DNA of 64,000 nucleotides from Periweissella cryptocerci. GTDB lineage: Bacteria; Bacillota; Bacilli; Lactobacillales; Lactobacillaceae. The position numbers were made by a program, and so were the translations under genes. The DNA is taken from positions 2,728,001 to 2,792,000 of the forward strand of contig NZ_CP037940.1 in the NCBI RefSeq assembly GCF_004358325.1, in the 5' to 3' direction. The notes under the pieces were generated by a model. It had not been told where the DNA came from and did not search any database. It saw only the letters and a list, made by a program, of their open reading frames with translations. Positions 34,067-42,499 of the stretch are shown here, piece by piece; the first letter of the stretch is position 1, and each line of letters opens with the position of its first letter.

Positions 34067-35065
34067 ATGATTATCAAGCACGCAATACTGCATATTTTAG
34101 ATAAAAACACTGGTAGTTTAGTGGCCTCACAAGGGGAAATGGATTTTAGTCAACCTGGGTTGCATGAATACATTGAAAAAATCGTCATGAAATTACAAGG
34201 GGGCGACTATAAGCCAGGGCAGTTAACCGATGCTGATTTTTTGGCTGGTTTAGTCAGCGACAATGGTTTGAGTTTTGTCGATAAAACGACCCAATTAGCG
34301 AATAAGATTTATGATGTGATTGCCCCAGCTGAAGCGATTCCCGCGGGTGACTTGCTAAGTTTTGAGTACGCTGAAGGAACGGATGATTTCTTTGGCCTGG
34401 TAAAGATTAACTTCGCGCCGCGTTATGCCCACATTGTGGATTATGAAGACGATCAAATGGTTAATAAGTTGGTCTTGAATCAAGCTGTATTGCCAGCGGG
34501 CACGCAAAAACCCGACGAAGGAATTTTAGTTAATCTGATGGATGGTTCGTACCAATTGACGGAAAAACAGTACTTGATTGATGGCCACCGAGTAACCTAC
34601 TTTTCAAAAATGTTCTTAGAGTTGGAACCAGAAGTTTCGGTGAAAGAAAATATTCAAACGATTAAGAAAACAGTTAAAAGCATCGCGGATAAATTTGATG
34701 TTGAAGAACATGAAGTGATGGCTAAAACGCAAACGGCAATATATGAAAGTCTTGAAGCCAACGGTAATATTAGTACGGATTTGATTGGTGACACCGTGTT
34801 TAAAGATAACTACTCAGCCAAGCAGGCGTATCAAGCAGCCGTGGTCGACAAGGAAATTCCAGCGGAAGTGCACGTCGACAACACAGAACGTTATGAAAAG
34901 AAATATCGCCTGCAACGCTTCAAGTTGGACTCTGGTATTGAAATTTCGATTCCGATGGATATTTATCAAGACCGTAGTAAAGTTGAATTTATTAATAATC
35001 CCGATGGCACGATGTCATTGGTGATAAAGGATATTGATTCGATTATGAATAAATTTACATCTTAA
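34067..35065 (+). CDS. Nucleoid-associated protein (NA37/YejK family)
   Basis: Product of 332 aa matching the 37-kDa nucleoid-associated family: MIIKHAILHILDKNTGSLVA at the N-terminus and the C-terminal IEISIPMDIYQDRSKVEFIN-type strand with NNPDGTMSLVIKDI. Family members bind DNA or co-purify with nucleoids; function in Gram-positives is poorly known. Cytoplasmic, acidic, without membrane segments. TATAAT at about 34025 just after the previous terminator is a likely -10 box. The DUF2785 gene starts 53 bases downstream and probably shares the transcript. Confidence 0.82.
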   Translation: MIIKHAILHILDKNTGSLVASQGEMDFSQPGLHEYIEKIVMKLQGGDYKPGQLTDADFLAGLVSDNGLSFVDKTTQLANKIYDVIAPAEAIPAGDLLSFEYAEGTDDFFGLVKINFAPRYAHIVDYEDDQMVNKLVLNQAVLPAGTQKPDEGILVNLMDGSYQLTEKQYLIDGHRVTYFSKMFLELEPEVSVKENIQTIKKTVKSIADKFDVEEHEVMAKTQTAIYESLEANGNISTDLIGDTVFKDNYSAKQAYQAAVVDKEIPAEVHVDNTERYEKKYRLQRFKLDSGIEISIPMDIYQDRSKVEFINNPDGTMSLVIKDIDSIMNKFTS

Positions 35066-35118
35066 TCGACGTTGAATTGAATCGGATGCTGAAAACGTTG
35101 TACCCATGGAGGGGAATT

Positions 35119-35916
35119 ATGTTAACTGAACAAATTGAAGCAGTATTAGCGAGTACCAATCCAGTTAGTGATGATTTACTTGCACAGATGTTAGCCAATA
35201 TTGGTAATCCGAACCCCAAATTACGTGATGAAGTAATTTTCAACGCGTGGGGGGAATTGATTAGCAATAATCGCCTTACGGATGAGCAATTACACGCGCT
35301 CTTTTTACAAATCTATCAAGACCAGCGTTTATTTATTGGAATTGGTGGTGAAGAATCGGATGCGGTTTTTACACGTTCATTTACCGCTTTATTGCTGATG
35401 CTCCTGGTTTATCGCCACTTTGAAAACCCTTGGTTAAATGATTCTGAAGCGGAATTATTAGCAGAAATGGCCTTGGATTATTTAAATCAAGAAACCGATA
35501 AGCGGGGCTTTGTTACTGATAAGGGATGGGCGCATGCTTTTGCGCACGGGTCGGATTTTTTGGCAAGCGTCGTTGCGTTGCCGTCATTCGATGAACAAAA
35601 GGTTGGGCGCGCTTTAGCGGCATTAGACCGTGCTTTATTGGAATTTGGGCCATTCACGGCTGGTGAAGAAGGGCGCCTTGATAATATTTTGATTAAGCTC
35701 ATGGGTGAAGATTGGCTACTAGAAGACGAACTCTTACAGTGGTTAGATGGGCTATTAGAGCAAGTGCAAGGCGACTTTACCAAGGAAGAAGCAATTTCAG
35801 CGTTTTTACGTTCGTTCGTATTTAAAACTGATTTTGAAGGTCTAGCGAGCCAAGAATTTAATCAACGTGTTAATGCATTTTTGGAAGACCGGTATAAGCG
35901 CACCGGTGGTTTATAA
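35119..35916 (+). CDS. DUF2785 family protein
   Basis: Product of 265 aa with the conserved features of DUF2785: LRDEVIFNAWGELI, FTRSFTALLLMLL, DYLNQETDKRGFVTDKGWAH and AHGSDFLASVVALPSF. The domain is all-helical and soluble; no activity is established. The ATG at 35119 follows GGAGGGG by a normal gap; an ATG at 35077 lacks a site. A strong terminator follows the stop. It is likely co-transcribed with the nucleoid-associated protein gene. Confidence 0.87.
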   Translation: MLTEQIEAVLASTNPVSDDLLAQMLANIGNPNPKLRDEVIFNAWGELISNNRLTDEQLHALFLQIYQDQRLFIGIGGEESDAVFTRSFTALLLMLLVYRHFENPWLNDSEAELLAEMALDYLNQETDKRGFVTDKGWAHAFAHGSDFLASVVALPSFDEQKVGRALAALDRALLEFGPFTAGEEGRLDNILIKLMGEDWLLEDELLQWLDGLLEQVQGDFTKEEAISAFLRSFVFKTDFEGLASQEFNQRVNAFLEDRYKRTGGL

Positions 35917-35928
35917 AAAATAAATAAA

Positions 35929-35968
35929 AAAAGCTCGATTGTCTACTTGGGGAGACATCGAGCTTTTT
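35929..35968 (+). terminator. Terminator of the 34-36 kb operon
   Basis: AAAAGCTCGATTGTCT pairs with AGACATCGAGCTTTTT. Confidence 0.92.
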
Positions 35969-36021
35969 AGGTTGGCTTAGAAGGTATACCGCCGCTGGGT
36001 GTATTAATAAATTTATGTACT

Positions 36022-36056
36022 AAAAAAGTGATTAAGACCGGCGTCCTAATCACTTT
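36022..36056 (-). terminator. Terminator of the small leftward gene at 36.1 kb
   Basis: AAGTGATTA pairs with TAATCACTT around AGACCGGCGTCC; reading leftward a T6 run follows. Confidence 0.8.
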
Positions 36057-36061
36057 TACAA

Positions 36062-36226
36062 TTATTTGTGGAAAATGAAGCTAAAGATGCTCTTGTGTTC
36101 AACAGGGTGAACCATGGCAGCATTATAATTGAAGTTTGCTGAACGGTTCATATCTGCGAAAACAGTTGGATCGACGATTGAGCCTACTGCCATTTTTGGA
36201 CCGTTGTTGTGAATGTTGTTTGTCAT
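36062..36226 (-). CDS. Small 54-aa protein, unannotated-size gene
   Basis: Open frame of 54 codons, MTNNIHNNGPKMAVGSIVDP then TVFADMNRSANFNYNAAMVH and a hydrophobic end (KSIFSFIFHK). It has GGAAGGAA about 12 bases before the ATG, a TATAAT box further upstream at about 36274-36279 on the same strand, and a dedicated terminator 6 bases after the stop. This combination supports a real short gene. Not recognised; Asn-rich, no signal peptide. Confidence 0.62.
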   Translation of the reverse strand: MTNNIHNNGPKMAVGSIVDPTVFADMNRSANFNYNAAMVHPVEHKSIFSFIFHK

Positions 36227-36523
36227 GATTAATTAATTTCCTTCCGTGTTGGTTTCGTAACTCTATGTATTTATTATAACTAGTACCACACAAAGTTGCT
36301 TGTGAGTACGATAGTAGTTCAGTGAGAGTTTCATGAGCGTTGCATGGGCACTTTCTCCTGAATTAAGACACAAAATGGGCAACTGCTCACAAATGGTATT
36401 CAGCAAGACAAAACGGGCAAAATTTGGCCATCATGAAACCTTCACGCTTTGTTCCCGGAAAAATAACGGCAACGGCTTATAATAAGGCTAATGCATATTG
36501 CAAACAGAAACGGAGGTAGCCAC

Positions 36524-36868
36524 ATGAATGGCAATCAGTATTACCACAAACACATCGATAAGGTGATTGATAAGTATAACGAACTCATTCAATTGGTCAC
36601 GCAAAGTTCATTAAAACCAACGGTGGTGTCATATGAAAATATCTTGGCCGGCTTTGATTTTTTAATTGGCCGCGAACCTGAAGGCTGGGGCTGGGTTGGT
36701 AACTGGAACCGGCGCGAATTACAACGCTTGCGGCTGGGGATTGTGAAGGAAAACGGTTTTCGGTCGGAACAACACAAGGGTGAAGTGATTGATTCACTGG
36801 AATTGTTACGGGCTAAGTATGAAGATGTTGGTGGCGGTTTAATGCCAACTGATCCGTTTGACCAATAG
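36524..36868 (+). CDS. Hypothetical protein
   Basis: Product of 114 aa, MNGNQYYHKHIDKVIDKYNE..., soluble and helical at the start, with a tryptophan-rich centre (REPEGWGWVGNWNRRELQRL) and a C-terminal GGGLMPTDPFDQ. Not recognised. The ATG at 36524 follows GGAGG at seven bases, a strong site; the upstream ATG at 36491 has none. It stands alone between the small leftward gene and the nitroreductase gene. Confidence 0.7.
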   Translation: MNGNQYYHKHIDKVIDKYNELIQLVTQSSLKPTVVSYENILAGFDFLIGREPEGWGWVGNWNRRELQRLRLGIVKENGFRSEQHKGEVIDSLELLRAKYEDVGGGLMPTDPFDQ

Positions 36869-36988
36869 CGCCAAATTTAGTGGGCAACATCTGGTAGCGG
36901 CTTGGGTATGAAAGTATTGTGATAATGCCTTGTTCGGTGCGTGGCGCTAATTAATGATTTGAAAATGTAAAAAAATTTCTGAAAACCC

Positions 36989-37017
36989 TTTACATACTTT
37001 TTGTAAGAGTTTATACT
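36989..37017 (+). promoter_or_regulatory. Promoter of the nitroreductase gene
   Basis: TTTACA (36989-36994), 17-base spacer, TATACT (37012-37017): a near-consensus sigma-70 promoter. Confidence 0.8.
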
Positions 37018-37065
37018 TACTAATTGTTAAGAAGTTATATGGAAATTAAAGGGAGATTTATAAAC

Positions 37066-37671
37066 ATGAAAGATACATTTTTAAACATTGAAAAGAACCG
37101 TCGCACAATCTACGCTTTGGGTAAGAACGTGGAATTGTCAAACGACGAAATTGAAAACTTGGTTAAGGATGCTATCAAGGAAGCTCCTACTGCTTTCAAT
37201 AACCAATCAACACGTGCAATTGTATTGTTTGGCGCAAAGCATGACGAATTCTGGGACATCGTAGTTAACCGTTTGCACGACGAAGTTCCTAACGAAGAAG
37301 TTTACGCTAAGACTGTTTCTAAGATTGACAGCTTCAAGGCCGCTTTCGGTACTGTATTGTTCTTCACTGATACTGATATTGTTAAGTCATTCGAAGAAAA
37401 CGTACCATTGTACGCTGATAACTTCTACGACTGGTCAGAACAAGGTATCGGGATTGCAAACTACGCATTCTGGTTGGCATTGACTGACAACAACTTGGGT
37501 GCATCATTGCAACACTACAACCCAATCGTTGACGAATTGGTTGCGGATGCCTTCGACGTACCTGCTAACTGGCGTTTACGTTCACAAATGCCATTCGGTT
37601 CAATCGAAGCCGCTGCTGGCGACAAGGATTACATCCAAGACGACGAACGTTTCCGTGTACTTGGCAAGTAA
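37066..37671 (+). CDS. Nitroreductase family protein
   Basis: FMN-dependent oxidoreductase of the nitroreductase fold, 201 aa, of the subgroup with short FMN-binding N-terminus (NRRTIYALGKNVELSNDEIE, where the RRS/T-Y motif contacts FMN). Further family features: EAPTAFNNQSTRAIVLFG, SEQGIGIANYAFWLALTDNN, LGASLQHYNPIVD and the final RLRSQMPFGSIEAAAGDKDY. The physiological substrate is unknown. Very strong promoter, good site (AGGGAGA) and highly biased codons point to high expression. Terminator right after. Confidence 0.92.
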   Translation: MKDTFLNIEKNRRTIYALGKNVELSNDEIENLVKDAIKEAPTAFNNQSTRAIVLFGAKHDEFWDIVVNRLHDEVPNEEVYAKTVSKIDSFKAAFGTVLFFTDTDIVKSFEENVPLYADNFYDWSEQGIGIANYAFWLALTDNNLGASLQHYNPIVDELVADAFDVPANWRLRSQMPFGSIEAAAGDKDYIQDDERFRVLGK

Positions 37672-37691
37672 TTTAGTTTAATATAAATGAT

Positions 37692-37730
37692 AAATCGCTA
37701 TCCAAAGTAAATTTGGATGGCGATTTTTTT
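37692..37730 (+). terminator. Terminator of the nitroreductase gene
   Basis: AAATCGCTATCCAAA pairs with TTTGGATGGCGATTT, then T7. Confidence 0.9.
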
Positions 37731-37945
37731 GTGGTATGCTGGGGCATTGAGGTGGGATAAAGCAATATGTATAAAATACTCCAAAAAGTCATAAAAAATT
37801 CAAATATCTAAGCTTTAATGAATATATTCAGTAATTATTATTGGGTGTTGGACGTGTAGATGACATTAATCAAGTTACAGCCACTAAAGATTGTGGTGTA
37901 ATTCCAGATGGATTTGATAGTTGCCAGATGATTAAGGAGCACATT

Positions 37946-38746
37946 ATGAAAAAGAAAAACGTTCTTTTAGGAGTATTAACAGTTATTGCTGGTGTGTCTT
38001 TTGTTAGTAGTGTTTCCGCTGCGAATATTGCTAAAAGCTACATCACATCTAAACCAACATATGTGAAAGCCAAGCAAAAGATTGCGGTAGGGTACACTGG
38101 AAATAACGGAAAGAAGAAAGTTTACGTTAAAAAAGGAACGATTCTTCGAGTAAACCCAAGTAAAAATGCGAAAGGGGTTCCAACGTTTAGTTTTGATGCT
38201 AATACGTTAAGCTCAACACAGTTGAATAAGAAAAAAATTAATGTGACAACAATTGTAACCGCTAAGAAAAAATATTTTGCAATTGTTAAGCCTAAAACAA
38301 ATAGTATAAATGGTTGGCAGTTCCGGAATACAGGTGCAAAATTAACAATAAGTGATTTTGAAGAATGGCAATACACACCAACATTTTCGATTACGACTGA
38401 TGGCAAATCATTGAAATATGATAATGATGGTGAAATATCTGAACACAAAATTATTAAGATGACGAAAAAGGGTTCCAAATATACGGTTATCTATAAACAA
38501 AAATTACCAAATTTTAAAAATATAAAAAGCTCAAAAAATAAGGGAACGTACAAACTCACAATACAAAATAAATTTAAAAAGGCTTATCCATTTAAAAATA
38601 TTAGTGCCGAACATTTAGCACAAATTCTCGATGCTGGTTATTCTATCAGTAAGGAAGATAAAAAAATTGTGATTTATCAGTATAAAATTAATGATAAGAC
38701 GCTTTTTTCGAGACGTAATTTACCACAATATGGACAGTTTGTTTAG
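37946..38746 (+). CDS. Secreted lysine-rich protein
   Basis: Product of 266 aa with a clear signal peptide (MKKKNVLLGVLTVIAGVSFV, then SSVSAA). The mature part is basic and Lys/Asn-rich with predicted beta structure (KPTYVKAKQKIAVGYTGNNG). It lacks the C-terminal module of the three surface proteins at 27-34 kb and has no anchor motif. Not recognised. AT-rich with many AAA/ATT codons, unlike the biased codons of its neighbours, which may mark acquired DNA. The ATG at 37946 follows AAGGAG. The terminator after it is split by ISL3 copy 2. Confidence 0.75.
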   Translation: MKKKNVLLGVLTVIAGVSFVSSVSAANIAKSYITSKPTYVKAKQKIAVGYTGNNGKKKVYVKKGTILRVNPSKNAKGVPTFSFDANTLSSTQLNKKKINVTTIVTAKKKYFAIVKPKTNSINGWQFRNTGAKLTISDFEEWQYTPTFSITTDGKSLKYDNDGEISEHKIIKMTKKGSKYTVIYKQKLPNFKNIKSSKNKGTYKLTIQNKFKKAYPFKNISAEHLAQILDAGYSISKEDKKIVIYQYKINDKTLFSRRNLPQYGQFV

Positions 38747-38796
38747 CATAATTTGTTATTAAAAATGAATCACACACTGAAAACTGCATTGAATCC

Positions 38797-40326
38797 GGCT
38801 CTATTCCGTCTGACGTGGGTTGGGCGAAATTAAGCTTGTGAAATAACCCTGGAATCTTAACGGATTTCGGGGTTTTATTCTGTCATCAATTTAGTGAATT
38901 GTGATGTTAAAACGTGTTTATTTAATAATTGGAGACGAATTCGATGGAAGAAGTTAGCGGGTTTAGCGTAACCATAGGCGGTCCGTTTCATTTGTTTGAT
39001 ACGTCGATTAATGCCTTCAATACGCCCGTTACTGGCTTTAACTCTAAACGATTCAATGATGCCACGTCTGTATTTCTTATAAGTTTTGATGACCGTATCC
39101 ATGGGCGTGCCAGTAGTTTTATAGTTTTTAAGTAGCGCGACGAATTCATCTTCCTTGCGGCTGTTTACGGCCCGTAAAATAAGCTGATAGATTTCGCAAG
39201 CAATGCCCAAGTTTGGGCATTGGGTATAGACCTCATCAAGGATGTCGATGGTGAAAGCGTATTGATTAATGCCTTTGAACCAGCGCGATGCGAAAATATC
39301 ATACTTTGACTCGTTGGTTAAGAAAAGTTTCCAGTTGGACTTGAGAATTTTGTAGATTCGAGTACGGTTGTCGACAGTGTTTTGGTACCCAGTTCGGACA
39401 GATTGAACGGCTTTCATCGCCAGTTGGACAGTATGAAAGCGGTCGATAACGACCTGTGCGTTAGGAAACATCCGCCGGACAACAGTTTGATAGTTGGCGT
39501 TCATATCAGTGACCACAAGTTTCACACATTTACGATTTTTTAACGAGAAATTCGCCAAATAGCCCCTAACTTTAGCGTTCGTGCGCTCTGGGAAAATCTC
39601 GATAAAATCAGAATTCGAGCCATTGATCATTTCGAGCCGTAGCGATTTCATGTATTGAACTTCATCAATACAAATAACTGGTGGGAGTTGTTGTTCATAG
39701 TTTGGCCGGTAACGGTCAGCTGTGGCGTTGAGAAGTTTATGAATCTTAGTGTGTGATAGTTTGAGGATATATGAAATCAACTTGGCTGAGATATCAAATC
39801 GTGCGAGGTCGAGTATTTGAAGCAATAAAGGGCGTGTAATTTTAGAATTGTCCCGTAAATCATGGGATTGGGCGACAACAGTACGGGCGCAGCCGTTACA
39901 CTTATAACGTTTTTTGTCGAGATGTAGGACTTGATGATAACCGTTTGTGGAAGGCAATACGTGAACCGAATATTCCGTGGAATGGCGATACAAACTTGAA
40001 TGAGCACAGTAAGGGCAACATTCAGGCATAACATCAAGCGTAGCGGCGTAATTAAGGGTTGCGTAATCATGTTTGTCATTCTGAGTAAGATAGTTGAACT
40101 CACCATCATCAGTAATGTGAAAATTGAAATTTGGGTCTGTTAATCCAGTGGCACGTAAGATAGAATTATTAGTGGGCATATGTCGTATTTCCTTTTCTGT
40201 TTGTGTGAGAACTTCAGAATAACAAGGAAAGACGATGTATGTCTTTTTATTTTGGGAAAAGTTTGTGAAATTTGAATACCAAAAAAGCGTGAGATATTGA
40301 AATCCCACGCTAAAAAAAATACAGCC
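38797..40326. mobile_element. ISL3-family insertion sequence, copy 2 (1530 bp, intact)
   Basis: Ends GGCTCTATTCCGTCTGACGT... and ...ACGCTAAAAAAAATACAGCC form imperfect inverted repeats of about 23 bp; flanked by a perfect 8-bp duplication TTGAATCC (38789-38796 and 40327-40334), as expected for ISL3. One transposase gene, leftward. Rejoining the flanks restores a terminator-like hairpin (AAAACTGC ... GCAGTTTTTTT) for the secreted protein gene upstream, so the IS entered a terminator. Confidence 0.97.
38875..40179 (-). CDS. ISL3 family transposase
   Basis: DDE-type transposase of 434 aa, the usual ISL3 size. N-terminal zinc ribbon: CCPYCAHSSLYRH and, 40 residues on, YKCNGCARTVV. A helix-turn-helix region follows (LARFDISAKLISYILKLSHT). 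Catalytic acidic residues lie in PVICIDEVQYMKS, KLVVTDMNANYQ and NGRIEGINRRIKQMKRTAYG (final Glu). The ATG at 40179 follows AAGGAAA; the frame extends upstream without homology. This copy is open throughout and should be able to move itself and, by shared ends, the short elements A-I. Confidence 0.96.
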   Translation of the reverse strand: MPTNNSILRATGLTDPNFNFHITDDGEFNYLTQNDKHDYATLNYAATLDVMPECCPYCAHSSLYRHSTEYSVHVLPSTNGYHQVLHLDKKRYKCNGCARTVVAQSHDLRDNSKITRPLLLQILDLARFDISAKLISYILKLSHTKIHKLLNATADRYRPNYEQQLPPVICIDEVQYMKSLRLEMINGSNSDFIEIFPERTNAKVRGYLANFSLKNRKCVKLVVTDMNANYQTVVRRMFPNAQVVIDRFHTVQLAMKAVQSVRTGYQNTVDNRTRIYKILKSNWKLFLTNESKYDIFASRWFKGINQYAFTIDILDEVYTQCPNLGIACEIYQLILRAVNSRKEDEFVALLKNYKTTGTPMDTVIKTYKKYRRGIIESFRVKASNGRIEGINRRIKQMKRTAYGYAKPANFFHRIRLQLLNKHVLTSQFTKLMTE

Positions 40327-40437
40327 TTGAATCCTTGTACTTAAGGGTTTGGGAGCAGTTTTTTTGCAACCATGTGCAGTAAAAAGATCTCAAAAGATGA
40401 TATTAAAAAGGTGGCTGTGGAATAAACGCAAAAATAG

Positions 40438-40756
40438 TCCTATTTCGTCTGATGTGGGATTTATAAAATGTGATGAGATGTATGATGCCACTGCCTGCTC
40501 AAACTAACGAAGAGGCTGGAAACAGGCTGGACTTTAGCTCGCACCGTGATGGCATAATCAGTAACGGTGTTCGTTACTGATTATGGATTTGTGAAAATGG
40601 TTACCGCATTAGCGAACCAAGCTTCGCAAACATTTGAAGACCGCACTGTGGCTTCAAATGCTTGTCTTCCATCACGGTGTCCAGACTGGTTCCAGCCTTG
40701 TAGTGGGAATCAATCTGAGACACATATCCAAATTCCACGCTAGAAAAATTTTAGCC
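40438..40756 (+). mobile_element. Non-autonomous ISL3-type element, copy G (type 2)
   Basis: Left end tcctatttcgtctgatgtgg and right end ccacgctagaaaaattttagcc are inverted repeats. Flanked by a perfect 8-bp duplication AAAAATAG (40430-40437 and 40757-40764). Interior: GAGGCTGGAAACAG with CTGGTTCCAGCC stem, CACCGTGATGG with CCATCACGGTG helix, and a separate hairpin ATAATCAGTAACG/CGTTACTGATTAT not present in copy F. Confidence 0.88.
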
Positions 40757-40875
40757 AAAAATAGTAGTGGGCTAAGAATAAACAACAGCTTACTTGAAAT
40801 TTGTCTAATACAAACATGTATGTCGCAACAAAAATCACGTTTGTTTTTCTTTTATCGAAGTAGTTGGTAAAATTT

Positions 40876-40948
40876 TGATATAATAGAGTAATTAAATTAA
40901 AAATTGAGGAGTATGTTACGTGAGATTCGCGCAACAGCAAATGATTGA
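40876..40948 (+). promoter_or_regulatory. Extended -10 promoter and short leader ORF before the amino-acid oxidase
   Basis: TGATATAAT (40876-40884) is an extended -10 box. The only good Shine-Dalgarno, GAGGAG at 40906-40911, serves a leader frame rather than the oxidase: an 11-codon frame MLREIRATAND from 40913 whose stop TGA overlaps the oxidase ATG (TGATG), or a GTG frame from 40920. Translation of the oxidase is probably coupled to it. Confidence 0.5.
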
Positions 40949-42042
40949 TGACTGAAAATTTGAAAATTGCTGTGGTTGGGGCAGGGATTGTTGGTGCAAC
41001 AACGGCATATTACTTGAAAAAACATTTACATGCGGACGTGGTGGTTTTTGATGAGGCAACTGGTCAAGCAACGAAGGCATCAGCTGGGATTATTTCGCCA
41101 TGGCTTTCTAAGCGGCGCAATAAGCGTTGGTATGAATTGGCCAAGGACGGTGCGGCGTTGTATCCAGAATTAGTAACGGATGCAGGGTTAACAACGGCGG
41201 CCTATCGACAAAATGGAACGATTATTACGCGATCAACGAAAGAAGATTTGACCGAATTATTGACGTTGGCTTTGACGCGTTCGATGGCAGCACCAACAAT
41301 GGGGCAAATTCGGACATTGTTGCCTGCCGAAATCACTGAGCTAGTTCCTGGGGCAACGAATGTGAAGCCAGGCGTGTTTATTAGCGGTGGTGCTGAAATT
41401 GATGGGGCTGAATTTGTCCGTGAATTATTGGCTGCGACAGATATTGATGTGCAAGAACAGGCAGTTACTTTAACTGCGACAGGTCAAATTGACGGCGCTG
41501 AACACTTTGATAAAGTTATTTTGGCCGTGGGCGCGTGGCTGCCTGCGGTGTTAGCGCCGTTGAATTTAGACGTGAAGGTTCGGCCACAAAAGGGACAATT
41601 GTTGGAACTTAAGGTACCCGCATTCAGTGCGGATATGCAACAACCGGTCTTAATGCCCGAAGGCGAACGCGACTACATTCCAGCCGGCCATGGTAAATTA
41701 ATCATGGGTGCCACGCATGAAAATGACATGGGTTATGATTTGACGGTAACCGACGAAGTTAAAAAGGATTTGTTTGCTAGTTCCGTCCGGATTAATCCGA
41801 CACTACGTGAAAGTGATATTACGGGTGTTCGTGTCGGCACGCGGGCGTATACCGAAGACTTTGCGCCGTTTTTTGGCCCATTGCCAACGAATACTGATGT
41901 GCTGGTAGCTAGTGGTCTAGGTTCATCTGGCTTAACGACTGGCCCATTGATTGGTAAGTTATTAGCTGAGATGGCAACAGGGACAACGATTGACGTTGCT
42001 AAATATACAAAGCCAATTGAAAACTATATCCAACCTGAATAG
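40948..42042 (+). CDS. FAD-dependent D-amino acid oxidase/dehydrogenase family (DadA-like)
   Basis: Flavoprotein of 364 aa of the DAO family. The N-terminal dinucleotide fold is IAVVGAGIVGATTAYYLKKH followed by VVVFDEATGQATKASAGIIS, where the family's GxS/A region contacts FAD. Substrate-domain features: ILAVGAWLPAVLAPLNLDVK, VRPQKGQLLEL and the C-terminal VLVASGLGSSGLTTGPLIG. The substrate (D-amino acid, glycine or proline) is not clear. The ATG at 40948 has no good ribosome site of its own. A bidirectional terminator at 42055 separates it from rnhA. Confidence 0.88.
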   Translation: MTENLKIAVVGAGIVGATTAYYLKKHLHADVVVFDEATGQATKASAGIISPWLSKRRNKRWYELAKDGAALYPELVTDAGLTTAAYRQNGTIITRSTKEDLTELLTLALTRSMAAPTMGQIRTLLPAEITELVPGATNVKPGVFISGGAEIDGAEFVRELLAATDIDVQEQAVTLTATGQIDGAEHFDKVILAVGAWLPAVLAPLNLDVKVRPQKGQLLELKVPAFSADMQQPVLMPEGERDYIPAGHGKLIMGATHENDMGYDLTVTDEVKKDLFASSVRINPTLRESDITGVRVGTRAYTEDFAPFFGPLPTNTDVLVASGLGSSGLTTGPLIGKLLAEMATGTTIDVAKYTKPIENYIQPE

Positions 42043-42054
42043 GAAGTATAATAA

Positions 42055-42085
42055 AAAGTCCAGTAGCCGTGATGACTGCTGGATT
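42055..42085. terminator. Shared terminator between the oxidase gene and rnhA
   Basis: TCCAGTAG pairs with CTGCTGGA; T-run on the leftward side (aaaaag at 42053), so it best serves rnhA. Confidence 0.65.
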
Positions 42086-42088
42086 GGG

Positions 42089-42475
42089 TTACATTGCGTG
42101 AAGCGCTTGATTCGCCAGATTGTGTGCGCCATGATTGTCGCGTTCGGGCAACCATTGCGAAATAACCAATGAAAATTGATCCTGGATGGCATTAATTTGG
42201 TCAACGTAAGCTTGAAAATTTTTGGCGTAGCCGGTTGTTAGGCTATTATCGACGATTTTACTGTCGGTAAAAAAGAAGATTGATTCGTTTGGCTGGGCAT
42301 ACTTTGGTAATTGTTGAAAAGCAATGAGGGCGGCGGCAAATTCTGCCTCGTGATTACTCATTTGTCCCAGTGGAAATTTTAGTTGGATTTGTTCGGTGTC
42401 GGTAACGACGAGCACGCCGGCTGCACTCGGACCGGGATTCCCGCGCGTCGCTGCATCAGTATATAATTTAATCAT
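42089..42475 (-). CDS. rnhA: RNase HI family protein
   Basis: Ribonuclease H-fold protein of 128 aa that would cut RNA in RNA-DNA hybrids. Acidic active-site residues are visible: IKLYTDAATRGNPGPSAAGV (Asp), MSNHEAEFAAALIAF (Glu), IFFFTDSKIVDNSL (Asp) and the final ERDNHGAHNLANQAL (Asp/His region). The short form without an N-terminal hybrid-binding domain resembles the RNase HI-like proteins of lactobacilli. The ATG at 42475 follows GAGG at 8 bases. It is divergent from the EbsA-like gene, the two starts only about 25 bases apart. Confidence 0.88.
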   Translation of the reverse strand: MIKLYTDAATRGNPGPSAAGVLVVTDTEQIQLKFPLGQMSNHEAEFAAALIAFQQLPKYAQPNESIFFFTDSKIVDNSLTTGYAKNFQAYVDQINAIQDQFSLVISQWLPERDNHGAHNLANQALHAM

Positions 42476-42499
42476 ATAGAAAACCTCGAGGTGAGTTAT

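Noticed and set aside
38929..39135. Rightward 68-codon frame inside both ISL3 copies
   Set aside because: It is the antisense shadow of the transposase C-terminal region and has no ribosome site.
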